From JAWXVE01 sp044425575 (GTDB lineage: Bacteria; Bacillota; Clostridia; Lachnospirales; Lachnospiraceae): 29,009 nt of DNA. Shown here piece after piece: positions 1 to 6,383 of this stretch; within the stretch, counting starts at the first letter, position 1, and every line of letters starts with the position of its first letter. Below the pieces are notes generated by a model. The model ran no database searches, had not been told where the DNA came from, and saw only the letters and a program-made list of their open reading frames with translations. The position numbers were made by a program, and so were the translations under genes. The stretch lies in the NCBI GenBank assembly GCA_044425575.1, contig JAWXVE010000026.1:1-29009 (forward strand), given 5' to 3'.

Positions 1-17
1 TCATATTTCCACGCAAT

Positions 18-58
18 AAAAAAGCCCCAACCCATTGATAAATCAATGAATTAGGACT
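18..58 (-). terminator. Rho-independent terminator of tRNA-Leu
   Basis: On the minus strand a long hairpin (outer arms 50-58 and 23-31, nine pairs including G-U; inner arms 42-47 and 34-39) is followed by a run of six T (18-23). It lies 8 bases past the tRNA-Leu 3' end and ends that transcript. Confidence 0.8.
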
Positions 59-65
59 CTCACCT

Positions 66-144
66 GCGGATGACAGGAATCGAACCTGCACGGTCTCCCA
101 CTAGATCCTAAGTCTAGCGCGTCTGCCAGTTCCGCCACATCCGC
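66..144 (-). tRNA. tRNA-Leu (anticodon UAG)
   Basis: A class II cloverleaf reads on the minus strand. The acceptor arms GCGGATG and CATCCGC pair, the anticodon stem CTAGA/TCTAG holds loop CTTAGGA with anticodon TAG (Leu, CUA codons), and a short variable arm precedes the GTTCGATTC T-loop. The 3' CCA is not encoded. It has its own promoter (-35 at 198-203, -10 at 174-179) just behind the chemoreceptor stop codon and its own terminator. Confidence 0.95.
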
Positions 145-147
145 TTA

Positions 148-168
148 TCGTGACCATTTCGACCACGA
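148..168 (-). promoter_or_regulatory. 5' leader hairpin of tRNA-Leu
   Basis: The minus strand reads TCGTGGTC-GAAAT-GGTCACGA, an 8-pair stem (two G-U) with a 5-base loop. It begins at the predicted transcription start (about 167-168) and ends 3 bases before the mature tRNA. It fills the leader that RNase P would remove. Two other tRNA leaders here have equivalent hairpins of different sequence. Confidence 0.6.
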
Positions 169-173
169 ACTAC

Positions 174-203
174 ATCATACTCTATCTGGTATTATCTTGT
201 CAA
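174..203 (-). promoter_or_regulatory. sigma-A promoter of tRNA-Leu
   Basis: On the minus strand TTGACA (198-203) is separated by 18 bases from TATGAT (174-179). The start is predicted near 167, which leaves a leader of about 23 bases before the tRNA. Confidence 0.75.
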
Positions 204-211
204 GCTGATTT

Positions 212-1672
212 TTAAAATATATTGATTTTTTTCTGATTTAAATCAGCAACTTTATCAATCATTAAATCTAAGATTTCCATGAGTTGGTCAGAAGCTTCCA
301 CCGCACTTGTATATCCAGCTTCCGCACCATGCTTATTGCCTTCACGAATCTGATCTGCTGTACGTTCGCCTGATTGATGCACCTTCTTATGTAATGGATC
401 AATGCGTGCCCAATCATGCTTAATATCAGCATTGCTAATTGGGATTGCCTGATAAAAATGTCCAAATGCACACTTTTGCTCATTAAATTGTAGTGGTTCA
501 ATATACATATCTTCTACCATACCTCGTAATTTAAGCACCCAATCTTTATGAGCTTGCTTTGCACTACGAAGAGTTGTAATGAATTCTTCATTGGAAATTC
601 TAAATTGCCCTCTTAAGGTTCCTGTAAAAAGCTTGTGGCTAATATTCGAAACGTCATCATCTATACCACGAATCTTCTGCGCATAGTCAGAACTCTTAGT
701 TGATAGACGATCAATATCCTTAATCATACGCACTAAGTTTTGCGTATCACGATCTGATTGTTCCATGGCAATGTTAATATTCTTCATAGATTCACGAATA
801 TGAGACATAGAATCTTCCATACCGATTAAGTTATCTGTAACATCTTCTAGCATAACTGTGTTATCTTTTACTTGAACGGCAACTATTTCTACCTTCTCCC
901 CAAGGGAATTTGTGGAATCACTTGTACGTTGTAGACTTGTTCTGCTTTCCTTAGCAGCTACTCCGATATCCTTAACAAAGCTTCTCATGCCTTCTAGGTT
1001 CTGTTTGGTATCATCTGCCAAAGTACGTACTTCTTCTGCAACTACAGCAAATCCTTTTCCTTGTTCTCCTGCACGTGCTGCCTCAATTGCTGCATTTAAA
1101 GCAAGAAGATTAGTTTGATTCGCTATGGCTTGTACACTTTCAACAATCTTATCTACTTCTGTTGCCAAGTTTACTAGTTGCTCTATATTATCTGTCATCA
1201 CTTGACTATCTTGGTTCATCTCTAACTTAATCTCAGAAACTTCTTCCAGTAATCGTTGACTTTCATTATTCTTACCAATTAAATCTTTGGCTTCTGAAGT
1301 AATGGATGCTACTGTTCCTAGCGTGTGCTCTACAATATCACCCACTTCAATCATACTAGCACCAGTTTCCTCTACCACGGCTAGATTGGAATGACTGATA
1401 TCTGCTAATTCTGCTGATGCAGTCTTTAATTGTTCCGACACTCCATTCATCTCAAGGTCGAATGTACTAATCATAGAAGTAATACCAAGCAAACGATTAG
1501 CCGCCTCTGACATATTGCATTCATTAGATACCAACACTTCAAGTCGTTGACGAACATCCGATGAAAGTCTAGCACTTGCTCGGCTACTCTCAATACTTCC
1601 ACTTCGTTTTAGTGATTCTTCCATTGAACCTATTGCATTCATAAGGTCATTACTTTTCATTTTAGCACTCAT
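212..1672 (-). CDS. soluble methyl-accepting chemotaxis protein with C-terminal CZB zinc-binding domain
   Basis: A cytoplasmic chemoreceptor that would signal through CheW/CheA to the flagellar motor. There is no transmembrane segment. Numbered from the ATG at 1672 (486 aa), the conserved MCP hairpin tip (NLLALNAAIEAARAGEQGKG) lies at about 188-207 between long coiled-coil helices. The C-terminal 110 residues match the CZB family: His375 in AHKDW, Cys401 in KCAFGHFY and His428/His432 are candidate zinc ligands. CZB receptors are known to sense zinc and, through the zinc-bound Cys, oxidants such as HOCl; the ligand here is unknown. I chose ATG 1672 because GGAGG sits 5 bases before it; an upstream in-frame ATG at 1708 has no such site. 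Its promoter is at 1747-1775. No clear terminator separates it from the tRNA-Leu promoter. Confidence 0.92.
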   Translation of the reverse strand: MSAKMKSNDLMNAIGSMEESLKRSGSIESSRASARLSSDVRQRLEVLVSNECNMSEAANRLLGITSMISTFDLEMNGVSEQLKTASAELADISHSNLAVVEETGASMIEVGDIVEHTLGTVASITSEAKDLIGKNNESQRLLEEVSEIKLEMNQDSQVMTDNIEQLVNLATEVDKIVESVQAIANQTNLLALNAAIEAARAGEQGKGFAVVAEEVRTLADDTKQNLEGMRSFVKDIGVAAKESRTSLQRTSDSTNSLGEKVEIVAVQVKDNTVMLEDVTDNLIGMEDSMSHIRESMKNINIAMEQSDRDTQNLVRMIKDIDRLSTKSSDYAQKIRGIDDDVSNISHKLFTGTLRGQFRISNEEFITTLRSAKQAHKDWVLKLRGMVEDMYIEPLQFNEQKCAFGHFYQAIPISNADIKHDWARIDPLHKKVHQSGERTADQIREGNKHGAEAGYTSAVEASDQLMEILDLMIDKVADLNQKKINIF

Positions 1673-1746
1673 AGAAACCTCCATACATTTTCTTTTTAAG
1701 TATAACAATATGTCTTTCCTGTTCCATATTGTATTATATTACCACA

Positions 1747-1775
1747 ATTTTAATATAATTGCAGTAATATTTCAA
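1747..1775 (-). promoter_or_regulatory. promoter of the CZB chemoreceptor
   Basis: On the minus strand TTGAAA (1770-1775), a 17-base spacer and TAAAAT (1747-1752) fit sigma-A. The -35 box abuts the T-run of the tRNA operon terminator, so the two units are closely packed. Another TATACT lies closer to the gene but without a good -35. Confidence 0.55.
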
Positions 1776-1776
1776 G

Positions 1777-1811
1777 AAAAAAAATAAAAAGCTTAACATT
1801 TGTTAAGCTTT
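1777..1811 (-). terminator. terminator of the six-tRNA operon
   Basis: On the minus strand arms 1801-1811 and 1788-1798 form a perfect 11-pair stem with a 2-base gap as loop, followed by a long T-rich tract (1777-1787). It lies just past tRNA-Lys. Confidence 0.85.
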
Positions 1812-1813
1812 CA

Positions 1814-1886
1814 TGAGACATCGGGGATTCGAACCCCGGACAACTTGATTAAAAGTCAAGTGCTCTACCAACTGAGCTAATATCCC
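1814..1886 (-). tRNA. tRNA-Lys (anticodon UUU)
   Basis: A minus-strand cloverleaf with acceptor GGGATAT/ATGTCTC, anticodon stem CTTGA/TCAAG and loop CTTTTAA (anticodon TTT), T-arm CCGGGGTTCGAATCCCCG. It is the last gene of the tRNA operon, 3 bases after tRNA-Gln. CCA is not encoded. Confidence 0.96.
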
Positions 1887-1889
1887 GTA

Positions 1890-1961
1890 CAGGGCTAGTA
1901 CGATTCGAACGTACGAATGCAGCAGTCAAAGTGCTGTGCCTTACCGCTTGGCGATAGCCCT
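1890..1961 (-). tRNA. tRNA-Gln (anticodon UUG)
   Basis: A minus-strand cloverleaf with acceptor AGGGCTA/TAGCCCT, anticodon stem CAGCA/TGCTG and loop CTTTGAC (anticodon TTG), G discriminator. It shares the CGCCAAGCGGTAAGGCA D-arm typical of tRNA-Gln. CCA is not encoded. Confidence 0.96.
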
Positions 1962-1988
1962 ATATTCATTATTCAGCATATAGCTGAG

Positions 1989-2063
1989 GGTGGATAATGG
2001 GGCTCGAACCCACGATCTCCAGAACCACAATCTGGCGCGTTAACCAACTACGCTATACCCACC
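1989..2063 (-). tRNA. tRNA-His (anticodon GUG)
   Basis: A minus-strand cloverleaf with the extra 5' G (G-1) typical of tRNA-His pairing with C73: GGTGGGTA/TATCCACC. Anticodon stem CCAGA/TCTGG encloses TTGTGGT (anticodon GTG). CCA is not encoded. Confidence 0.96.
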
Positions 2064-2103
2064 ATAATTATGTATGATATTCTAATGAAATATTTTACAT
2101 AAA

Positions 2104-2177
2104 CGTGTTCGAAGGGATTCGAACCCCCGACCTACGGCTTAGAAGGCCGTTGCTCTATCCAGCTGAGCTACGAACAC
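2104..2177 (-). tRNA. tRNA-Arg (anticodon UCU)
   Basis: A minus-strand cloverleaf with acceptor GTGTTCG/CGAACAC, anticodon stem ACGGC/GCCGT and loop CTTCTAA (anticodon TCT, reads AGA/AGG). Discriminator G; CCA is not encoded. Confidence 0.96.
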
Positions 2178-2205
2178 ATAATACACAGTGTCTTGATAAT
2201 GTATA

Positions 2206-2276
2206 AGCGGGTGATGGGAATCGAACCCACGTATCTAGCTTGGAAGGCTAGTGTTCTACCATTGAACTACACCCGC
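2206..2276 (-). tRNA. tRNA-Gly (anticodon UCC)
   Basis: A minus-strand cloverleaf with acceptor GCGGGTG/CACCCGC, anticodon stem CTAGC/GCTAG and loop CTTCCAA (anticodon TCC). Discriminator T; CCA is not encoded. Confidence 0.96.
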
Positions 2277-2307
2277 ATAAGTAATAGCATTCAATTAAAT
2301 TACAAAG

Positions 2308-2382
2308 TCGGGGTGACAGGATTCGAACCTGCGACCTCCTGGTCCCAAACCAGGCGCTCTAGCCAAGCTGAGCCACACCCCG
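2308..2382 (-). tRNA. tRNA-Pro (anticodon UGG)
   Basis: A minus-strand cloverleaf with acceptor CGGGGTG/CACCCCG, anticodon stem CCTGG/CCAGG and loop TTTGGGA (anticodon TGG). It is the first gene of the six-tRNA operon. Discriminator A; CCA is not encoded. Confidence 0.96.
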
Positions 2383-2391
2383 TAACAATAA

Positions 2392-2432
2392 TTTTGCGTT
2401 ACCTTTATTGTTCCCGAATCGGTGACGCAAAA
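2392..2432 (-). promoter_or_regulatory. 5' leader hairpin of the six-tRNA operon
   Basis: On the minus strand TTTTGCGT (2425-2432) pairs with ACGCAAAA (2392-2399), and ACC (2421-2423) with GGT (2401-2403) across a one-base mismatch. The loop contains a small CCGATTCGG palindrome. The predicted start (about 2429-2430) falls in the first arm, so the transcript begins in this hairpin, roughly 10 bases before tRNA-Pro. Confidence 0.55.
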
Positions 2433-2435
2433 TAG

Positions 2436-2464
2436 ATTATATTATAGCTAGCTTAAAATGTCAA
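2436..2464 (-). promoter_or_regulatory. consensus sigma-A promoter of the six-tRNA operon
   Basis: On the minus strand TTGACA (2459-2464), exactly 17 bases, then TATAAT (2436-2441): a full consensus match, as expected for a stable-RNA operon. A second overlapping TATAAT is present 5 bases upstream. Confidence 0.93.
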
Positions 2465-2519
2465 CAACTTTTTTCACTTTTTTTATTTCTTTTTATTTCT
2501 ATCATAACCACTTTCTTCA

Positions 2520-3131
2520 CTAATTATTCATTAGATTTTTTTCATAAGAAATCATCACCTCTTTCATAGAACGCAAAGCTTTTCCTCTATGGCTAATTTG
2601 ATTTTTCTCTTCTAGTGACAATTGCGATAAAGTTTTCTGAAACTGAGGCACGAAAAAAATAGGATCGTACCCAAAGCCATTACCCATAACCTCTTCATAA
2701 CCAATGACACCTTCAATAGTTCCTCTAACTACCGCTTCCGTTCCATCTGGCATAACACAAGCAATGGCACATACAAAACGTGCTGTTCTCTCATGTTCCT
2801 TTGCACTTGCTAACCGCTCAATAATATTGTTGTTTTTAATATGATAAGAGGTATCTTCGCCCATATAACGTGCCGAATAAATACCTGGTTCTTTATTAAG
2901 ATAATCCACTTCCAAACCAGAATCGTCTGCTAATACAAACCCCTCTACTAGCTTAGTAATTTCTCGTGCTTTAATGAGCGCATTTTCCTCAAAGGTATGT
3001 CCATTTTCTTCTATGTCAACAGTAATACCTGCTTCTTTGAGGGATTTCACTTCCATACCTAAATCCCCTAGTAGATTTCTAATTTCTCTCATTTTACCTT
3101 CATTTTTAGTTGCAAATATAATCTGCTTCAT
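2520..3131 (-). CDS. rdgB: XTP/dITP diphosphatase (non-canonical purine NTP pyrophosphatase, RdgB/HAM1)
   Basis: Hydrolyses dITP, XTP and ITP to monophosphates in the cytoplasm so that deaminated purines stay out of DNA and RNA. The 203-residue length is normal for the family. Visible hallmarks are FATKNEGKMREI at the N-terminus (substrate binding), LADDSGLEV at 67-75 with catalytic Asp70, GIYSARY at 83-89, GFGYDPIF at 152-159 and the SHRGKAL motif at 180-186. It is the last gene of a three-gene minus-strand operon; its ATG directly follows the stop of the amidase-fold gene. No obvious hairpin terminator follows, so some transcription may run into the tRNA operon. Confidence 0.96.
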   Translation of the reverse strand: MKQIIFATKNEGKMREIRNLLGDLGMEVKSLKEAGITVDIEENGHTFEENALIKAREITKLVEGFVLADDSGLEVDYLNKEPGIYSARYMGEDTSYHIKNNNIIERLASAKEHERTARFVCAIACVMPDGTEAVVRGTIEGVIGYEEVMGNGFGYDPIFFVPQFQKTLSQLSLEEKNQISHRGKALRSMKEVMISYEKNLMNN

Positions 3132-4193
3132 CTATTCTTGCTCCTCCGTCATCACATAAGCGCTTTGTATACCCTTAAGAATGCCCTCTGCTACTAGGTT
3201 AATATAGCCTTCGTCCTCTAGCAAATTCCTCTCCCAATCATTTGAAATACATCCAATTTTAATAGTTGTCATGGGAACCGTTGCACCTATCACAATGGGA
3301 TCTTCTTCTAAAGTCGCTTTTACCAATCCCAAGGCTTGTGTACCTGTGGTCTGTGCTACACTTTTTAATATTTGATCTGACAAGGTAATACTATTAAATT
3401 CCGGAATAAAATATTCATCATTGTAAATAGCCGTTGCACCATAAACAGCAGTATCCTCTTGTTGATCTACTTCTATGCGAATGGCCATGTCAGCCATGGA
3501 ACTATTAATAAATTGCAAACGCAACTCATCTGAAATGGCATCCTCCGATGTTCTAGTATAGTATACCTTATAATCTGTAGTTCCTAATTTTTCCTTTAAC
3601 GCAAGTGCTACTGCTAGAACAATATCTTCCTCGTTAGATTCAAATAACCCACCTGCTTCCTCTTCCAAGCCGTATGCAGGATCAATCACTATGATGTTCT
3701 CGTATAGTTCATTTGGATAATAAAAATTGACAAGTATCGTATTATTCTTATAGGTTACAACATGTTCATACATTTCATTCAGTTGAAAGATTAGATAAGT
3801 ATATCCCTCGCTCGTAAAATGATATGCCACACTTACATAATCTTGATTATCTTCCATAATAGCAGTCTGATAAAAGTATTCATACTCTCCTTCTATCTTA
3901 AAGATTAATTGGCGATATAAATAATTGTTCTCTACTTGAACCTTACTCTGTTGAATGGTTTCCTCTAGTGGTATAGTAAGATGATCTGCCATCTCTCCAT
4001 TCTTAACTACCTCTAACTTTATTTCTGATTGTAAAGATTCATTTTGAAGCTCTTCTACTAGCCCTTCTTCACTAGTACTAGCATGTAGGTAAATAATCTC
4101 TCTTTGCATACCATAATAGACCATACCCGTCATTGCGCCTATGGAAAATAGAACAATAAAAATACTTGCATACTTTAATAGTTTTTCTTGCAT
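3132..4193 (-). CDS. membrane-anchored amidase_3-fold protein, catalytically degenerate
   Basis: The second half resembles the N-acetylmuramoyl-L-alanine amidase (Amidase_3) fold: VIDPAYG at 169-175 for the usual VIDPGHGG, ESNEEDIVLAVALALKEKL at 185-203, an ISIHAN-like strand at 235-243 and IKIGCISNDWERNLL at 311-325. The key residues are changed: the first zinc His is Tyr174, the second zinc His aligns with Glu241, and the catalytic Glu aligns with Lys312; only the zinc-ligand Glu (188 or 189) seems kept. It is therefore probably not a working amidase; a peptidoglycan-binding or regulatory role is possible. The N-terminus has one membrane anchor (about 8-28), and residues 30-165 form a domain I do not recognise. 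It sits 3 bases after the methyltransferase gene and abuts rdgB. The reading frame is intact, so it is not a pseudogene. Confidence 0.75.
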   Translation of the reverse strand: MQEKLLKYASIFIVLFSIGAMTGMVYYGMQREIIYLHASTSEEGLVEELQNESLQSEIKLEVVKNGEMADHLTIPLEETIQQSKVQVENNYLYRQLIFKIEGEYEYFYQTAIMEDNQDYVSVAYHFTSEGYTYLIFQLNEMYEHVVTYKNNTILVNFYYPNELYENIIVIDPAYGLEEEAGGLFESNEEDIVLAVALALKEKLGTTDYKVYYTRTSEDAISDELRLQFINSSMADMAIRIEVDQQEDTAVYGATAIYNDEYFIPEFNSITLSDQILKSVAQTTGTQALGLVKATLEEDPIVIGATVPMTTIKIGCISNDWERNLLEDEGYINLVAEGILKGIQSAYVMTEEQE

Positions 4194-4196
4194 ACT

Positions 4197-5342
4197 TTAT
4201 ACTCTCTTAGGTGGCTTTGGTCCCATAAATTGATAATAATATGTTTTCATCATACCATTATAGATTTTACGGTTTTTGTTTGCTTTAACACCCATTACTT
4301 GTTCGGCTGTTTCATAGGAAGTGATTACATACATAGACCAAGAATCAAGCTTCTTATATCGCTCACCTATGATGCCATACAACCTATGAATGGTCTCTTT
4401 GTCTTCTAATCGCTCCCCATAAGGCGGGTTAGTAATTAAAAATCCATACTTTTTCGGATGGCTTAATTGCTCCACCCCTCTTTTTTGAAAATGAATGCAA
4501 TGGTCTACTCCAGCAAGCTTTGCATTTTCCCTTGCAATACGAATCATTTCCTCATCTATATCATACGCTTGAATATCCACTTCTACCGTATCATCTATTA
4601 ATTCTCGTGCTTCTTGGTAGCAATCATTCCATTCTTCCTTGGAAATCAAGTTCTTCCACCCTTGAGCTAAAAATCTCCGATTCATTCCTGGTGCTATATT
4701 ACAAGCTATCATAGCTGCTTCAATTGGAATTGTGCCACTTCCACAAAAAGGATCCACTAGAATACGGCTTTTATTCCAAGGTGTAAGCATAATTAATGCG
4801 GCCGCAAGATTTTCTGCAATCGGGGCCTTTGCAACAAGCTTTCTATAACCTCTTTTATGTAGAGATTCTCCTGTGGTATCAAGGCCAACTGTTACTTTGT
4901 CTTTTAGGAGAAATGTTCGAACAGGATAACTTGCTCCGCTTTCAGAAAACCAGTCTGTATGATAGGTTTCCTTCATTTTCTCTACCATAGCCTTCTTCAT
5001 AATGGATTGAATATCCGATGGGCTAAATAATTGACTTTTTACACTTCCTGCTTTGGCTACCCAGAATTTGCCATCTTCTGTAATATAATCTTGCCAGGGA
5101 ATCTTCTTAGTCTCTTGAAACAGTTCTTCATATGTAGCTGCATGAAAAGAACCTACTTTAATTAAAACACGTTCTCCCGTGCGAAGGAATATATTGGCTC
5201 TGCAGATTGCTTCCTCATCTCCAATAAATGTAACTCGTCCATCTTCCACTAAGGATACATCATAACCCAAATCTGTAATTTCTCGTTTTAATACTGCCTC
5301 TAGACCGAAATGGCATGGTACAATTAATTCAAATGTTTTCAT
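4197..5342 (-). CDS. THUMP-domain class I SAM-dependent RNA methyltransferase (YpsC/RlmL-type)
   Basis: An RNA guanine-N2 methyltransferase of the family of B. subtilis YpsC and the N-terminal half of E. coli RlmL (which makes m2G2445 in 23S rRNA). Residues 1-60 are the ferredoxin-like start, about 60-160 the THUMP RNA-binding domain, and the rest is the Rossmann methyltransferase with SAM motif VDPFCGSGTIPIEA at 196-209 and catalytic NPPY at 305-308. At 381 residues it is the usual length for the single-domain Gram-positive form. It heads the operon with the pseudo-amidase and rdgB. The ribosome binding site is weak (AGAAGATAGAG). The exact target base cannot be told from sequence. Confidence 0.9.
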   Translation of the reverse strand: MKTFELIVPCHFGLEAVLKREITDLGYDVSLVEDGRVTFIGDEEAICRANIFLRTGERVLIKVGSFHAATYEELFQETKKIPWQDYITEDGKFWVAKAGSVKSQLFSPSDIQSIMKKAMVEKMKETYHTDWFSESGASYPVRTFLLKDKVTVGLDTTGESLHKRGYRKLVAKAPIAENLAAALIMLTPWNKSRILVDPFCGSGTIPIEAAMIACNIAPGMNRRFLAQGWKNLISKEEWNDCYQEARELIDDTVEVDIQAYDIDEEMIRIARENAKLAGVDHCIHFQKRGVEQLSHPKKYGFLITNPPYGERLEDKETIHRLYGIIGERYKKLDSWSMYVITSYETAEQVMGVKANKNRKIYNGMMKTYYYQFMGPKPPKRV

Positions 5343-5397
5343 TTTTTATTTTGCTCTATCTTCTTTTGCATATTAATAGTGACCTATTACTCTATGT

Positions 5398-5425
5398 ATG
5401 CGAGATGAAATCATCCATCTCGCAT
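5398..5425. terminator. inverted repeat between two genes, probable terminator
   Basis: A perfect 10-pair stem (5398-5407 with 5416-5425) and an 8-base loop lie just beyond the stop of the small Asn/Ser-rich gene. There is no good T-run on either strand, so termination strength is uncertain. Confidence 0.45.
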
Positions 5426-5428
5426 TTA

Positions 5429-5608
5429 CTAATTCTTTTTGAAGCAGTCTGATTGGTCTGACGCGCTGTTGCAGCCGCACCCATCTGTTGCACTTTTAGA
5501 AGAATAACTATTATTTGTCTTATTCTGGTAATCATTCTTATGACTATTTGATGTTTTGTTGTCTGTTTTTTGCTTACTTGTTGAATTGCTATAATTATTT
5601 TTAGCCAT
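5429..5608 (-). CDS. small Asn/Ser/Lys-rich protein with C-terminal cysteines, unknown function
   Basis: I do not recognise this protein. From ATG 5608 it has 59 residues: a low-complexity hydrophilic stretch rich in Asn, Ser, Lys and Thr (1-40) followed by a short cysteine-bearing tail (Cys44, Cys46, Cys55). There is no signal peptide or membrane segment. The start is set by GAGG 6-7 bases before ATG 5608; the alternative ATG at 5620 lies inside that site. A hairpin follows the stop codon, which supports a real short transcription unit. Small low-complexity Cys-bearing proteins occur in spore coats of Clostridia, but nothing here proves that role. Confidence 0.6.
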   Translation of the reverse strand: MAKNNYSNSTSKQKTDNKTSNSHKNDYQNKTNNSYSSKSATDGCGCNSASDQSDCFKKN

Positions 5609-5731
5609 TATAATCCTCATTTCCGATCAAACTATTGAAAAATCTTTTGATCCACAACTAATCTTATTGGTTACACCATTAGTATGTCTCTCGAGAATGA
5701 CTTTATACAATTACCGATTACCAAATACTGT

Positions 5732-6151
5732 CTAGGAACGATTCAGGTATTTCACAATCCATTTTACAAGTTGTATTACTACAAAAAATACAATGATATA
5801 CGGAAGCAACGTAATAAAAAGCGTACCAACCACAATTAAAACAGTAATAATAATCAGCAGAGTTACAATCCACTTCCATCTAAATGGGCGTGCTGCTTTA
5901 CTTTGTGATTCTTCTCCATGTTTGTGGTTCACTTCATGATAAGTCGTTTCATGAGCACCCGCTTCAATCATGGACTTAGCAAGTAGCTTGGGATTTCCAA
6001 GCATAGTAAGTACTTCCTCTTCTGTATTGCCCTTACGCATTTCTAATTCAATATACTCTTGATAATATTGTATATGTTCTTCTACTACTTGACTGTTCAA
6101 GGAGCCAGCCAATGCACTTCGTAACTGATGCGAAAATTCAAGCTTATTCAT
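5732..6151 (-). CDS. DUF1700/HAAS-domain membrane protein
   Basis: The N-terminal 75 residues match the HAAS (DUF1700) domain: a helical YYQEYIE segment followed by the diagnostic G-x-T-E-E-E-x-x-x-x-L-G-N-P-K-x-L-A-K-S pattern. A basic linker is followed by a hydrophobic C-terminus from WKWIVTLL onward, which can form two membrane helices. HAAS proteins are usually encoded beside PadR-family regulators and act as membrane anti-sigma or signalling partners; no PadR gene is in the window. ATG 6151 is chosen because GGAGAGGTG precedes it; a GTG at 6157 lies in that site. It starts 25 bases after the tRNA-Arg terminator with no clear promoter of its own, so read-through expression is possible. 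Confidence 0.75.
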   Translation of the reverse strand: MNKLEFSHQLRSALAGSLNSQVVEEHIQYYQEYIELEMRKGNTEEEVLTMLGNPKLLAKSMIEAGAHETTYHEVNHKHGEESQSKAARPFRWKWIVTLLIIITVLIVVGTLFITLLPYIIVFFVVIQLVKWIVKYLNRS

Positions 6152-6176
6152 TGTCACCTCTCCATTCTACAATTTC

Positions 6177-6204
6177 AAAAAAGAGAGTGCAATCTACACT
6201 CTCT
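6177..6204 (-). terminator. terminator of tRNA-Arg(ACG)
   Basis: On the minus strand AGAGAGTG (6197-6204) pairs with CACTCTCT (6182-6189), followed by six T (6177-6182). It lies 11 bases past the tRNA 3' end. Confidence 0.85.
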
Positions 6205-6215
6205 CCCTACTTTCA

Positions 6216-6289
6216 CGTGCGCTAGAGGATTCGAACCCCCGACCTTTTGGTCCGTAGCCAAACGCTCTATCCAGCTGAGCTAAGCACAC
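6216..6289 (-). tRNA. tRNA-Arg (anticodon ACG)
   Basis: A minus-strand cloverleaf with acceptor GTGTGCT/AGCGCAC, anticodon stem TTTGG/CCAAA and loop CTACGGA (anticodon ACG, whose A is normally deaminated to inosine to read CGU/CGC/CGA). Discriminator G; CCA is not encoded. A monocistronic unit with its own promoter, leader hairpin and terminator. Confidence 0.96.
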
Positions 6290-6294
6290 ATTTT

Positions 6295-6319
6295 CTGTTA
6301 CACTTGAAAGCTGTAACAG
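6295..6319 (-). promoter_or_regulatory. 5' leader hairpin of tRNA-Arg(ACG)
   Basis: The minus strand reads CTGTTACA-GCTTTCAAG-TGTAACAG, a perfect 8-pair stem with a 9-base loop. Its first base (6319) coincides with the predicted start, 6 bases after the -10 box, and it ends 5 bases before the mature tRNA. Confidence 0.65.
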
Positions 6320-6324
6320 TTGAT

Positions 6325-6353
6325 ATTCTACTTTAAATTTCTCGCTTTGTCAA
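6325..6353 (-). promoter_or_regulatory. sigma-A promoter of tRNA-Arg(ACG)
   Basis: On the minus strand TTGACA (6348-6353), 17 bases, then TAGAAT (6325-6330). It lies 30 bases beyond the stop codon of the upstream chemoreceptor gene. Confidence 0.8.
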
Positions 6354-6364
6354 TAGTAAATTTT

Positions 6365-6383
6365 AAGTTTCCCAAACTTTGGG
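6365..6383 (-). terminator. short overlapping hairpins after the chemoreceptor stop codon
   Basis: Directly after the stop, CCCAAA/TTTGGG (6371-6383) and AAGTTT/AAACTT (6365-6379) can each form, but not together. There is no T-run, so termination is only weakly supported. Confidence 0.25.

Noticed and set aside
2193..2435. Plus-strand open frame of 80 codons
   Set aside because: It runs across the tRNA-Gly, tRNA-Pro and leader region; the tRNA folds explain the sequence.
3132..4193. Calling this gene an active N-acetylmuramoyl-L-alanine amidase
   Set aside because: The zinc His residues and catalytic Glu are replaced, so only the fold can be claimed.
6162..6190. TTGCAC-17-TAGAAT as a promoter for the HAAS gene
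   Set aside because: The start would fall inside the ribosome binding site and the -35 box is part of the tRNA terminator stem, so it is probably chance.
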